A stretch of DNA of 34,369 bases, taken from contig JAISNN010000062.1 in NCBI GenBank assembly GCA_031276195.1, forward strand, positions 1 to 34,369, in the 5' to 3' direction. Every line of letters starts with the position of its first letter. Within the stretch, counting starts at the first letter, position 1. The notes beneath the pieces were generated by a model. The model was not told where the DNA came from, searched no databases, and saw only the letters and a program-made list of their open reading frames with translations. The translations under genes were made by a program, and so were the position numbers. The DNA is from Clostridiales bacterium. GTDB lineage: Bacteria > Bacillota > Clostridia > Christensenellales > JAISNN01. Below, piece after piece: positions 16,039 through 24,190 of this stretch.

Positions 16039-17046
16039 ATGGTTGCAAATATTAAAAAAACTAAGGTTATGAAGGTGTGTTATATAGTTAGCGGCATATT
16101 CCACGCGGTCGTTATGCTCGTTGTTTTTATTTGTTTGTCTTATTATTCGAGCGGTTTGCCGAATTATAAAATGGAAAGAGTCGATTCGGTAAACGTAGCG
16201 TCGGTTGACGATCTTATAGAATTGGGCGAGACAATACACAACGATAAACTTTATTTGACGTCCGATATCAGTATATCCGACAACGAATTTAAAATAGGAA
16301 GCGATGAAAACCCTTTCTCCGGAGTGTTTGACGGACGCGGGCGTACCGTGTATCTGCGATATTCCGACGCCGACGAGAATACGTCGCTTTTTGGCGGCAT
16401 ATCCTCGAAAGCGATTATAAGAAATATCAATTTCGTATACGAAAACGACATAGACGTTCAAGGCGAAACCTTCGGAGGAATCGCAAAAATAAACGACGGA
16501 ACAATCGAAAATTGTTCGGTGAGTTTCGGTTCGTTAAAGTTAAACCAAAGCGGAATGTTTTCTCCGTTCGTAACGATAAACAGAGGCGAAATATCGCATA
16601 TTCTTATCAAAGGCGCGGTTGTCGGCGCGGCTAACGACGCGCGAACCGCCCAAGAAGAGCAAGCCGCTAAAATGGAAGAGGAGAAAACTTTGTTCGGATA
16701 TGCTTGCGTATACAATTACGGCAAGGTTGAGGGCGTAATAGTATACGCCGAATTCAGCGGCTTTAAATCCGTAGCGGAAGAAAACGTCCTAAAAGGCTTG
16801 AACCGCAATTTCGGAATAAGCGGAATCAGAGTCGGCGACGTTCAACAAGGAACAACGGCTAAATGCGCGCTGATAAAAAACGAAACGACTTATACCGCGG
16901 GAGATTCGGAGAATATCGCGGTTTACCAAAACGACTCGGAGGTTACGGTTCATGAGTATATTTTTATCACTTTGGATTTCGATAACAGAAATTGGCGTTT
17001 AGTGGGCAATAAATTAAGTTTAATTATTCAAGGAGAAAAGAAATGA
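16039..17046 (+). CDS. Membrane-anchored beta-helix-like surface protein
   Basis: A 335-residue protein. One hydrophobic segment at about 13-38 serves as an uncleaved anchor or signal. The rest is extracytoplasmic and shows short repeats of the 'FSGVFDGRGRTVYL', 'SLFGGISSKAIIRNINFVYE', 'GETFGGIAKINDGTIENCSV' kind. This resembles GLUG or right-handed beta-helix units of bacterial adhesins. No sorting motif is present. AGGAGG lies just before the ATG, and the stop overlaps the ATG of the 1330-residue gene (ATGA), so the two surface proteins are translationally coupled. It is probably a partner of the larger protein. Confidence 0.75.
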   Translation: MVANIKKTKVMKVCYIVSGIFHAVVMLVVFICLSYYSSGLPNYKMERVDSVNVASVDDLIELGETIHNDKLYLTSDISISDNEFKIGSDENPFSGVFDGRGRTVYLRYSDADENTSLFGGISSKAIIRNINFVYENDIDVQGETFGGIAKINDGTIENCSVSFGSLKLNQSGMFSPFVTINRGEISHILIKGAVVGAANDARTAQEEQAAKMEEEKTLFGYACVYNYGKVEGVIVYAEFSGFKSVAEENVLKGLNRNFGISGIRVGDVQQGTTAKCALIKNETTYTAGDSENIAVYQNDSEVTVHEYIFITLDFDNRNWRLVGNKLSLIIQGEKK

Positions 17047-20000
17047 AACGAAAAATAATAATTTTTTCATCCGTATTATTTACCGCCGCGTTGTTTATAG
17101 GGGCGGTTTTAGGCTTGGTTTTTCTATTTAATAGGGAACGCGGCGGCGAGGAAAACGAGGCGGTATATGAAATTGCGGTCGCCGACGTGATCGACGTCTT
17201 TGTCGGAGAAGAAAATAAAATTACGCCTTATTTAATCGGCGCGGACGGCGTAATCAATAAGTCCCGTTTTGACTATTTCTCGTCTTCCGAAAGCGTTGTC
17301 GTCGACAACGTCGACGGAAAAATTACGGTTCTCGGTATACCCGAGGAGGATGTGTTTGTTTCCATAAGCGAAAAAAATACGTCGGTCGTTAAGAGGGTAA
17401 AATTAAATATCATTACAAAAATAGAAAAAGTGTTGGGCTTGATCGCTTCCGACGGTTCGCTTGTCGAAACGGATCAAAAACTTGTTTTGGGCGATTCTTT
17501 CGCGGTCGACGTTATCACTCAACCATGGGGATTGTCAATCAAGAACTATTGCAAAATAACCGTTGCGGATATTGACGGACAAGAGAAAAACGGAGTGTTT
17601 AATATCGCTTATAGCGCGGATTATAAGGAGCGGGTAAACTTTGAAGTTACGGGAATAGGCGGCGGAACACTAAACGTCGAGGTTTTAAACGCCGGCGGCG
17701 AGGCCATATATACGCGTTCTTTAAACTTTATAATCGGAATGAAAGACGAAGCGTTGAGCCACCAAATATTGGCGCAGTCGGGGGCGGACTTGCTTTCCGA
17801 GAGCGAATTGCAAGCGATAGAAAGGATAACGATAAACGGTGAAGTTTCGGATCTTAGAGAGTTGAGTTATCTAAACGCCTTAGATACCGTCGTTTTAGAC
17901 GGGGACACTTTGACGGCGTATGAAAATCTGAGCGATAAATATTGTTATCGCGTAAAGGAGAGCTTATTTGCGGATTGTAAGTCGGACGAAAACTGGTCTA
18001 AGGTTTTTGATAACGTCATTCCCTACGACGGCGGTGCCGATGAAAAATATTTTGTTTACCGCAGTAAAGATGGGGATTTGCTTGGATGTGAAAAGGCGGG
18101 CGAAGACTATATTTTGCAAACCTATTCGAAAGAGGGATATTTAACCGCCGGATGGGTCGGCAAAGACGATAAAGCGATCAAAGCCGAGGATATAAACGAT
18201 ATAGCGAAGAACGGTTTACATATATACGCGGAATGGAGCCCCATCGAATACACCGTAACGTATCACGCTCGCGGCAACGGATCAGCGGAAGAAAATACAT
18301 GTTCGGAGACGTGGGTTTATGACAGTGAATATAGGTTAAAGGACGCGAAAGATATCGGCGGCAACCGTCTTGCGGGCTATAAATTTGTCGGGTGGACGGA
18401 TGATGTTGAGTCTGATTTTGACGATATCGATGCCGCAGCGTACGAAAAGGGCGAATCCGTCTCAAACTTGGCGAACGTAAATGGCGGCGCGGTTCATTTA
18501 TATGGCGTTTGGACGTTCATAGAATATAAAATCCTATTCGACGTTCCGGACGGCGCGGCCGTAAACGGCGATCCTATCGCGGCTAAATACGGCGAGACAT
18601 ATACCTTGCCAGGCGCAAGTTATACGGGCTATACTTTTGGCGGTTGGGTTAAGGTCGAATCGGACGGAACGGAAAGGGAAATCACGGAAGCGAAAAACTT
18701 AACCGATACGGACGGGGATGAAATTTATTTAACGGGCAAGTTTACCGAAAACACATACGTAATTTATTTCGACACGAACAGCGGGCTGCCGACGGACGGT
18801 GATTTAGGTTCGTCGAAAACTTTAAAGTACACTCAAACATATACTCTCCCCGACTTGGAAAGAACGGGATTTAACGCTTATAGTTGGTTTTGCGACGCGA
18901 ACGAAAACAACGAGAAAGACGCGGACGAAAAAGCGTTTAACGCGAGGGACGAAATCAGTAAAGTTATTCCAAACGGCGAGGTATGGTTGAGAGTGGTTTG
19001 GAGCGCGGTGTCGTATGACGCAACTTTCAATTATAACGGAGGAATTGACGCGAACGGCAAAGACTCTTATTCGGAGACGTACGACTATACAACGATCTAT
19101 AATTTTCCGACGGTCCATAAAACCGGATATATATTAATAAAATGGATTAGAGAAGATACGCAAACCGACTATTCGCCGGATGCGCGGATATCCGCATTGA
19201 CAGATAAAAACGGCGAAAAAATAGTTTTTAACGCGGTGTGGATAATGAATTATTATGTCCTTACGGTAACGACCGGCACGGGTTCGTATTTAACCGTGAG
19301 AGTGAACGGCGAAATTAAAACCGACGGATCACACGACGTCGCTTATAACGCGCCTATTACGGTAAACTACGGATCAGCCGTCGGGTATAGCAACGCGAAA
19401 TGTACCTTTACGGGCGGGAATATGCCGGCAAGTGATTTGACCGTTAGCACAAGCGCGGCGGTCAATTATTACGTCCTTACGGTGGCGACCGGCGCGGGTT
19501 CGTATTTAACCGTGAGAGTGAACGGTGAAATTAAAACCGACGGATCATATAGCGTCGCTTATGACTCGCCTATTACGGTAAACTACGGATCAATCGTCGG
19601 GTATAACAATGCGGAGTGTACCTTTACGGGCGGAAAAATGCCGGCGGGGAACTTGACCGTTCGCGCGAGTGCGGAATTAAATATTTATACTCTTACCGTA
19701 ACAACCGGCGTCGGTTCATATTTAACCGTTAAAGTGAACGGCGAAACGAAGGCGGACGGAACTTACGGTGTCGCTTATAACACTCCTATCACGGTAAACT
19801 ACGGAGCGAACAGCGGATATGCAAACGCGCAATGTACATTTACGGGCGGGAATATGCCGGCAAGGGATTTGACCGTTAGCACAAGCGCGGTAAGGAATAA
19901 ATATATCCTTACCATAACGACCGGCATCGGTTCGTTTTTAACCGTAAACGTGGACGGCGCGCTGAGAAGGGACGGAACTTACAGCGTCGCTTATAACACC

Positions 20001-21035
20001 CCTATCACGGTAGAATATGGAGCGAACTTCGGATACAACGGCGCGCGGTGTACATTTACGGGCGGAAATATGCCGGCGATGAATTTGACTATTGCGTCAA
20101 GCGCGGCGGCAAATACGCATTCTATAACAAAAAATGAAAAAGAAAACAGCGCGACAATAACGGTTATGGATTCAAATGGGAACACGTTGCCGTCGTTAGA
20201 CAAAGTTCCGTATGGGAAAATTATTAGTGTACGGGTAGAGTATTCGAATCCGAATAATCAATCGTCTCATATGCGCTACGATGGCGGAAATTATTATGTC
20301 AATCAGCAGAGCTATTCGTTCATTATGCCGAATTATGACGTAGAATTGTACGCATACTCGGACGGTTGTTTTGCTAGCGGAACCATGATCTTGATGTCGG
20401 ACGGAACGCAAAAGCCGATCGAAAACATTAAGCGGGGCGATATGATAATGTCATGGAATTTCATAACGGGAGAACTTGAAGCGACGCCTGTTTCGCTGTA
20501 TTGGGATCACGGTGAGGATGTCTATAATATCGTGAATTTGGAGTTTTCCGACGGCGGCGTCGTAAGGATAATTACTATGCACGGATTCTTTGACTATGAT
20601 CTCAACGAATTTGTCTATATTTCCGAAAATAACTATACGGATTATATAAATCACCGCTTTGTCCGTTACGATTCAAGCGGAAACTATAAGGTCGTAACGT
20701 TGACAAACGCAAGCGTTACAAGTGAAAAAACGGGTTGTTATTCATTGAGGTCGGCTTATAATGACAACGCGTTTGCGGGAGGATTGCTGACGCTGACAAT
20801 AGAGGACGCAAAAGGATTCTTGACGTATTTTAAGGTTGGGGATGATCTGAAATACGATGAAAAAATGATGCAAGAAGACATAGACAAGTACGGACTTTAT
20901 ACCTATGAAGAATGGGCGGACTATGTTTCCTATGAGGAGTTTGCCGCGTTGAACGGAAAATATTTCAAAATACTTATAGGCAAGGGTATCATTGCGTCGG
21001 ACGATATATTTACGCTTATTGCCGGACTTAGATAG
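17043..21035 (+). CDS. Giant surface protein: InlB-type repeats, 72-residue repeats, C-terminal Hint domain
   Basis: A 1330-residue protein. A basic N-terminus with a hydrophobic segment (4-28) is a signal anchor. Residues about 45-125 resemble a Big-like domain. Four InlB/Flg_new-type beta-grasp repeats follow at about 403-490, 494-570, 572-655 and 658-733 (GYxFxGW cores). Four 72-residue repeats occupy 736-1023, each containing VNG..K.DG and CTFTGG.MPA. A Hint (hedgehog/intein-type) domain starts at C1109 (CFASGTMILMSDGTQKPIENI.RGD) and keeps a histidine in ITMHGFF. The final 100 residues after Hint are acidic and helical. The extracellular part is probably self-processed by Hint chemistry, giving release or linkage; that is inferred. 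It has no LPXTG motif and is last in the operon. Confidence 0.85.
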   Translation: MKRKIIIFSSVLFTAALFIGAVLGLVFLFNRERGGEENEAVYEIAVADVIDVFVGEENKITPYLIGADGVINKSRFDYFSSSESVVVDNVDGKITVLGIPEEDVFVSISEKNTSVVKRVKLNIITKIEKVLGLIASDGSLVETDQKLVLGDSFAVDVITQPWGLSIKNYCKITVADIDGQEKNGVFNIAYSADYKERVNFEVTGIGGGTLNVEVLNAGGEAIYTRSLNFIIGMKDEALSHQILAQSGADLLSESELQAIERITINGEVSDLRELSYLNALDTVVLDGDTLTAYENLSDKYCYRVKESLFADCKSDENWSKVFDNVIPYDGGADEKYFVYRSKDGDLLGCEKAGEDYILQTYSKEGYLTAGWVGKDDKAIKAEDINDIAKNGLHIYAEWSPIEYTVTYHARGNGSAEENTCSETWVYDSEYRLKDAKDIGGNRLAGYKFVGWTDDVESDFDDIDAAAYEKGESVSNLANVNGGAVHLYGVWTFIEYKILFDVPDGAAVNGDPIAAKYGETYTLPGASYTGYTFGGWVKVESDGTEREITEAKNLTDTDGDEIYLTGKFTENTYVIYFDTNSGLPTDGDLGSSKTLKYTQTYTLPDLERTGFNAYSWFCDANENNEKDADEKAFNARDEISKVIPNGEVWLRVVWSAVSYDATFNYNGGIDANGKDSYSETYDYTTIYNFPTVHKTGYILIKWIREDTQTDYSPDARISALTDKNGEKIVFNAVWIMNYYVLTVTTGTGSYLTVRVNGEIKTDGSHDVAYNAPITVNYGSAVGYSNAKCTFTGGNMPASDLTVSTSAAVNYYVLTVATGAGSYLTVRVNGEIKTDGSYSVAYDSPITVNYGSIVGYNNAECTFTGGKMPAGNLTVRASAELNIYTLTVTTGVGSYLTVKVNGETKADGTYGVAYNTPITVNYGANSGYANAQCTFTGGNMPARDLTVSTSAVRNKYILTITTGIGSFLTVNVDGALRRDGTYSVAYNTPITVEYGANFGYNGARCTFTGGNMPAMNLTIASSAAANTHSITKNEKENSATITVMDSNGNTLPSLDKVPYGKIISVRVEYSNPNNQSSHMRYDGGNYYVNQQSYSFIMPNYDVELYAYSDGCFASGTMILMSDGTQKPIENIKRGDMIMSWNFITGELEATPVSLYWDHGEDVYNIVNLEFSDGGVVRIITMHGFFDYDLNEFVYISENNYTDYINHRFVRYDSSGNYKVVTLTNASVTSEKTGCYSLRSAYNDNAFAGGLLTLTIEDAKGFLTYFKVGDDLKYDEKMMQEDIDKYGLYTYEEWADYVSYEEFAALNGKYFKILIGKGIIASDDIFTLIAGLR
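19248..20111 (+). repeat. Four 216-bp tandem repeats
   Basis: Exactly phased units start at 19248, 19464, 19680 and 19896, each 216 bp (72 codons) without indels. The first two are most alike, suggesting the latest duplication. They encode the stalk-like repeats of the giant surface protein and are candidates for copy-number variation. Confidence 0.92.
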
Positions 21036-21173
21036 AGATATATTGTCAAATCGTCTTATTTTCACGATGAAGTATCTATACGGGATTTTGGGCGGCGCGT
21101 TTCGGTTTTTTTCGAGTGAAGCATCGTTACAAAAAGAACCGGACAATAGAAAAAATATATAAATGAAGCATAG

Positions 21174-21241
21174 TTATACCCGTTACCCTTCCAAATTCGA
21201 CAAGTTCGGATTTAAAAGGGTAACGGGTATAATATTTTTTT
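21174..21241 (+). terminator. Strong intrinsic terminator closing the accessory operon
   Basis: Arms TTATACCCGTTACCCTT (21174-21190) and AAGGGTAACGGGTATAA (21216-21232) form a perfect 17-bp stem. Inside lies a smaller AAATTCG/CGGATTT pairing. The stem is followed by TATTTTTTT (21233-21241). It lies 138 bp after the last stop of the operon and is the only terminator of this strength between 2690 and 21416. Confidence 0.88.
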
Positions 21242-21313
21242 AGCGCTTTATTTTTATTATACGACGCGGAGTACAACTGACGAAAGATACAGAGTTGTTC
21301 TTTTAGGATGGTT

Positions 21314-21340
21314 ATCATTCATATCATTCATATCATTTAA
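21314..21340. repeat. 9-bp tandem repeats upstream of the rubrerythrin promoter
   Basis: ATCATTCAT occurs at 21314-21322 and 21323-21331, with a degenerate third copy at 21332-21340. An inverted CTTGT/ACAAG pair follows at 21340-21353, and AAAATTAGGCTT is repeated at 21355-21366 and 21406-21417, the latter running into the -35. These could be regulator sites for the stress gene, but none matches a PerR box that I know. Confidence 0.45.
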
Positions 21341-21415
21341 CTTGTGTTAACAAGAAAATTAGGCTTACTTTTTACGGGGTTGCAATTTTTGTACTATTTT
21401 CTATTAAAATTAGGC

Positions 21416-21444
21416 TTGCATTTAAGATGAAGGTATGGTATAAT
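21416..21444 (+). promoter_or_regulatory. Promoter of the rubrerythrin gene
   Basis: TTGCAT at 21416-21421 and TATAAT at 21439-21444 with a 17-base spacer; the -10 is extended by TGG. The resulting leader of about 280 nt (to 21733) is very A-rich, built of GAAATAAAA-like and GAAATTAAGAATT repeats, with no gene in it. Confidence 0.8.
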
Positions 21445-21733
21445 GGAAACATAGCGGAGAGTTATTTATAAAAGAAGGACGGAACGTTGCCTTAATTTAA
21501 GAAATTAAGAATTTTGGAACGGAATGCTTTGAGAAATTAAGAATTCGGAAATGAAAAGGACGGCTGAGAATTTAAGGGCAAAGCAAAAGAAATAAAATAG
21601 AAAATTAAAATCAAAGCCAAACGAAATAAAAAAGCAAAACGAAATAAAAATTAAAATCAAATCGGAACGGAAGAAATAAAATAAAAAACAATAAAATAAA
21701 AAAATAAAAAAACACTTTGGAGGTATGTTTCAA

Positions 21734-22276
21734 ATGAAAGAGTTGAAAGGTTCAAAAACGGAAGCGAATTTAAACGCGGCGTTTGCGGGGGAGAGTATGG
21801 CGGCGATAAAGTATCAATACTACGCGAGCCAAGCCAAAAAAGACGGGTTCGAGCAGATCGCCGAAATCTTCACCGAAACGTCCGCGAACGAAAAAGAACA
21901 CGCGAAACTGTGGTTTAAGGCTCTGCACGGCGGGAGCGTTCCCGGAACGGTCGAGAATTTGAAAGCGGCGGCGCAAGGCGAAAACTACGAATGGACTTCG
22001 ATGTATAAGGAGTTCGCCGAAACCGCGAGGGCGGAGGGCTTCAACGAGATCGCCGCGCAGTTTGCCGCGGTCGGTTCGGTTGAAAAGGTTCACGAGGCGA
22101 GATACGAAAAACTTTCGGCGAATATAGCGGGGGATTCCGTCTTTAAAAAAGAGGAGAAAAACGCGTGGCATTGCAGAAATTGCGGACACATACACTACGG
22201 CGCAGAGGCTCCCGAAAAATGTCCCGTATGCGCGCACCCGAGGGCGTATTTTGAATTGAATCCGACGAATTATTGA
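21734..22276 (+). CDS. rbr: Rubrerythrin
   Basis: A protein of 180 residues from the chosen start. The N-terminal ferritin-like four-helix domain carries the di-iron ligands E20 (FAGES), an ExxH in the ANEKEH helix and a second set in [11 protein letters not shown]. The C-terminal rubredoxin-like domain has CRNC and CPVC to bind one iron. It reduces hydrogen peroxide in the cytoplasm of anaerobes. An ATG at 21725 lies only one base after GGAGG (21719-21723). The ATG at 21734 has proper spacing and gives the usual MKELKG start, so I use it. It is monocistronic with its own promoter at 21416. Confidence 0.95.
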   Translation: MKELKGSKTEANLNAAFAGESMAAIKYQYYASQAKKDGFEQIAEIFTETSANEKEHAKLWFKALHGGSVPGTVENLKAAAQGENYEWTSMYKEFAETARAEGFNEIAAQFAAVGSVEKVHEARYEKLSANIAGDSVFKKEEKNAWHCRNCGHIHYGAEAPEKCPVCAHPRAYFELNPTNY

Positions 22277-22283
22277 TTTAAAT

Positions 22284-22385
22284 TTATTGATTTGAACCGG
22301 TGAATTGAGGTTTTGGATTATTGATTTGAACCGATGAATTGAGGTTTTGGATTATTGATTTGAACCGATGGATTGAGGTTTTGAA
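22284..22385. repeat. Three 34-bp tandem repeats after the rubrerythrin gene
   Basis: Units at 22284-22317, 22318-22351 and 22352-22385 share TTATTGATTTGAACCG and GATTGAGGTTTTG-like cores with few changes. They are non-coding and begin eight bases after the rubrerythrin stop. They have no inverted symmetry. Confidence 0.85.
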
Positions 22386-22502
22386 TTATCGTGCCGCCGA
22401 TTTGGAAAGAGTAGAGGCGGAAAGAAGGTTTTTTTGAGCATTTTAATTTATAAAAGCCTTTAAAAATTTCATTTTTTATCCGCATTGAGAATTCCGTAAG
22501 GC

Positions 22503-22539
22503 CGCCCCACCCCTTTTATCACCCCCGCGGAGGGGAATT
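22503..22539. repeat. Dispersed GC-rich hairpin element, copy 1
   Basis: A GC-rich island in AT-rich DNA: CGCCCCACCCCT, a short variable part, then CGGAGGGGAATT. The same layout recurs at 29363-29398. The CCCC and GGGG runs can pair. It looks like one copy of a genome-dispersed repeat, not a gene-specific site. Confidence 0.65.
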
Positions 22540-22700
22540 CGGCGCACTTAATTGCGGATGTTATAAAATTAAATTTTAGTTATACGGTTCATTATTAAGG
22601 ATTTCATAAGCGTTCCGTCTTTGGGAAGCGTAGAGTAAACAAACTTGAACCGGTTTTTAAATACGTCTTTTTTGTTATATTAGGGCGTGTTTACATATGT

Positions 22701-22729
22701 TTGATTTAAAAGTTTAGTCGCTATATTAT
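22701..22729 (+). promoter_or_regulatory. Possible upstream promoter in a dispersed 32-bp motif
   Basis: TTGATT (22701-22706), 17 bases, TATTAT (22724-22729). The whole segment 22694-22725 is shared with 15983-16013 at about 27 of 32 positions, which points to a common regulatory element. The stronger promoter at 22760 lies just downstream. Confidence 0.35.
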
Positions 22730-22759
22730 TAATAATTAAAAAATATACCTTAAAATCGT

Positions 22760-22788
22760 TTGACAAAGGGAAAAATACGTGTTATAAT
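22760..22788 (+). promoter_or_regulatory. Main promoter of infC-rpmI-rplT
   Basis: Perfect consensus TTGACA (22760-22765) and TATAAT (22783-22788) with a 17-base spacer, as expected for a ribosomal protein operon. The start point should be near 22795, about 565 nt before infC. Confidence 0.88.
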
Positions 22789-22794
22789 TGTCCT

Positions 22795-22944
22795 TGTAAA
22801 AAAGTAGAAGCGATTCTCACCTTGCGCCTAAGACGGTTGCAACGGTTGCTTAAAATTCGACGGATTTATGCGGAACCGGTTTTTTGCCGGCGGCTGTTTG
22901 GCGGTTTTTTATGCGGAGAGTAGTTTTTACCTTCCGCTTTTTTT
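22795..22944 (+). ncRNA. infC operon leader RNA with attenuator (candidate L20-type leader)
   Basis: From the predicted start the RNA runs to an intrinsic terminator (22913-22944) far before infC. The opening bases GTAAAAA (22796-22802) can pair with TTTTTAC in the terminator loop (22924-22930), a plausible competing structure. In Bacillota the infC-rpmI-rplT operon is commonly controlled by an L20-binding leader with premature termination. Assignment to that class is by context; I cannot score the covariance model. Confidence 0.6.
22913..22944 (+). terminator. Premature terminator in the infC leader
   Basis: GCGGAGAGTA (22913-22922) pairs with TACCTTCCGC (22928-22937) with one mismatch and one G-U, followed by seven T (22938-22944). 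It sits about 120 nt after the promoter and about 416 bp before infC, as expected for an attenuator. Confidence 0.8.
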
Positions 22945-22968
22945 ATTTGCGGCGGGGTAAACGCGGTG

Positions 22969-23210
22969 TTTGATAGGGAATTTATCGGTGGTAATGGCTT
23001 TAAGGGTGTTTATTCGGGGCGGAGGATCGCGGTATCTTAAAATAATGAGATCGATAGGTTAATGATATTGCGGTATTTTAAAACGCAGTTTTGATAGGGA
23101 ATTTATCGGCGGTAATGGCTTTAAGGGCGTTTATTCGGGGCGGAGGATCGCGGTATCTTAAAATAATGAGATCGATAGGTTAAGAGTGTTGCGGTATTTT
23201 AAAACGCGAT
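22969..23210. repeat. 121-bp tandem duplication in the infC leader
   Basis: Unit 1 (22969-23089) and unit 2 (23090-23210) begin with TTTGATAGGGAATTTATCGG and differ at only a few positions. Traces of a third copy (GGCTTTAAGGGTGTTT) appear near 23242-23257. The duplication lies between the attenuator and infC, so it is part of the transcribed leader. Confidence 0.88.
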
Positions 23211-23360
23211 ATCGATAAATGTGTTCAGCGGCGGACTAAGGGCTTTAAGGGTGTTTTTTAACGTAATATCGGCGCGGTTTATTAAGGTTTTGACGGCATT
23301 TTTAAATGCGGAAATAAACGGCTTTTTTAAAAACAAAACTTTTTTCGGGAGGAATAAATT

Positions 23361-23867
23361 ATTAAAGATCTTCAAATTAACGATCAGATTCGTGATCGCG
23401 AAATTAGATTAATTGATGATGAAGGCAATCAGCGCGGAGTTATCGCTACCGCGGAGGCTCTCCGTATGGCGGCGTATAGGGATCTCGACCTTGTGAAAAT
23501 TTCGCCTACGGCAAATCCGCCCGTTTGTAAAATTATGAACTACGGCAAATACAAATACGACCAGTCAAAGCACGAAAAAGAGTCGAAAAAAAATCAAAAA
23601 GCCACCGAATTAAAAGAAATTCAGCTTTCGGCGGTCATCGACGTGGGCGATTTGAATACAAAAGCCAGACACGCGGCGAAATTTTTGAGCGAGGGCGACA
23701 AGGTTAAGGTCGTTTTGAAAATGAAGGGCAGACAGTTGGCGCACCCCGAAATCGGAATGGGAATCGTCGAGAAATTTTATGATATTCTCAAAGAAAACGC
23801 CGACATAGAAAAGAAAGCCGCCCAAGAGGGAAAAGCTATTACGATGATTATCACCCCTAAAAAATAG
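23361..23867 (+). CDS. infC: Translation initiation factor IF-3 (AUU start)
   Basis: From the ATT at 23361 the protein has 168 residues, the normal IF-3 length. The N-terminal domain starts KDLQINDQIRDREIRLI. It contains the conserved PPVCKIMNYGKYKY segment, and the C-terminal domain has KEIQLS...DLNTKARHAAKFLSEGDKVKV. IF-3 binds the 30S subunit and checks start codons. There is no in-frame ATG before 23466, where a start would delete a third of the N-domain. GGGAGGA (23347-23353) is seven bases before this ATT; the ATT at 23358 is a closer alternative, and TAA at 23355 closes the frame. A rare AUU start is the classical IF-3 self-control device. Confidence 0.93.
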   Translation: MKDLQINDQIRDREIRLIDDEGNQRGVIATAEALRMAAYRDLDLVKISPTANPPVCKIMNYGKYKYDQSKHEKESKKNQKATELKEIQLSAVIDVGDLNTKARHAAKFLSEGDKVKVVLKMKGRQLAHPEIGMGIVEKFYDILKENADIEKKAAQEGKAITMIITPKK

Positions 23868-23907
23868 ACTTTTGCATTGCGGGAAACGCGCGGAAAGACG
23901 AAGGAAA

Positions 23908-24190
23908 GGTATTTGAAATCCGCATTCAAAATATGCGAAAGCACGTAAAAATGTATTCAAAAAGCGCGAAAAAATTTGCGGAAAACGCATAAAAAGGTAT
24001 TTAAAATTCGCGCAAAAAGCGGAAAACGCATTCGAAATATGTAAAAAACGCGTAAACAAGGTATTTAAAATCGCGTAAAATCCGCGTGAAACGTATTTAA
24101 AATATGCGAAAACACGTAATCCAGGGTATTTAGAATTCGTGCAAAAAGCGGAAGACGTATTCGAAATATGTAAAAAACGCGTAAACAAGG
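23908..24190. repeat. Degenerate repeats between infC and rpmI
   Basis: The 467-bp gap 23868-24334 has no gene. Segments 23996-24061 and 24125-24190 are 129 bp apart and about 90% alike (GTATTTAAAATTCG, GCAAAAAGCGGAA, ATTCGAAATATGTAAAAAA). A more diverged copy begins near 23908. The gap is unusually long for this operon, whose genes normally sit close together. Confidence 0.75.

Noticed and set aside
21725-22276. Rubrerythrin start at the ATG at 21725
   Set aside because: That ATG is one base from GGAGG. The ATG at 21734 has normal spacing and gives the family's usual N-terminus.
22284-22385. 34-bp repeats that might be a CRISPR array
   Set aside because: The units abut one another with no spacers, there are only three, and there are no cas genes.
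23466-23867. A 133-residue IF-3 beginning at the ATG at 23466
   Set aside because: It would lack the conserved first third of the N-terminal domain, which is encoded upstream in the same frame after a good ribosome site with an AUU start.
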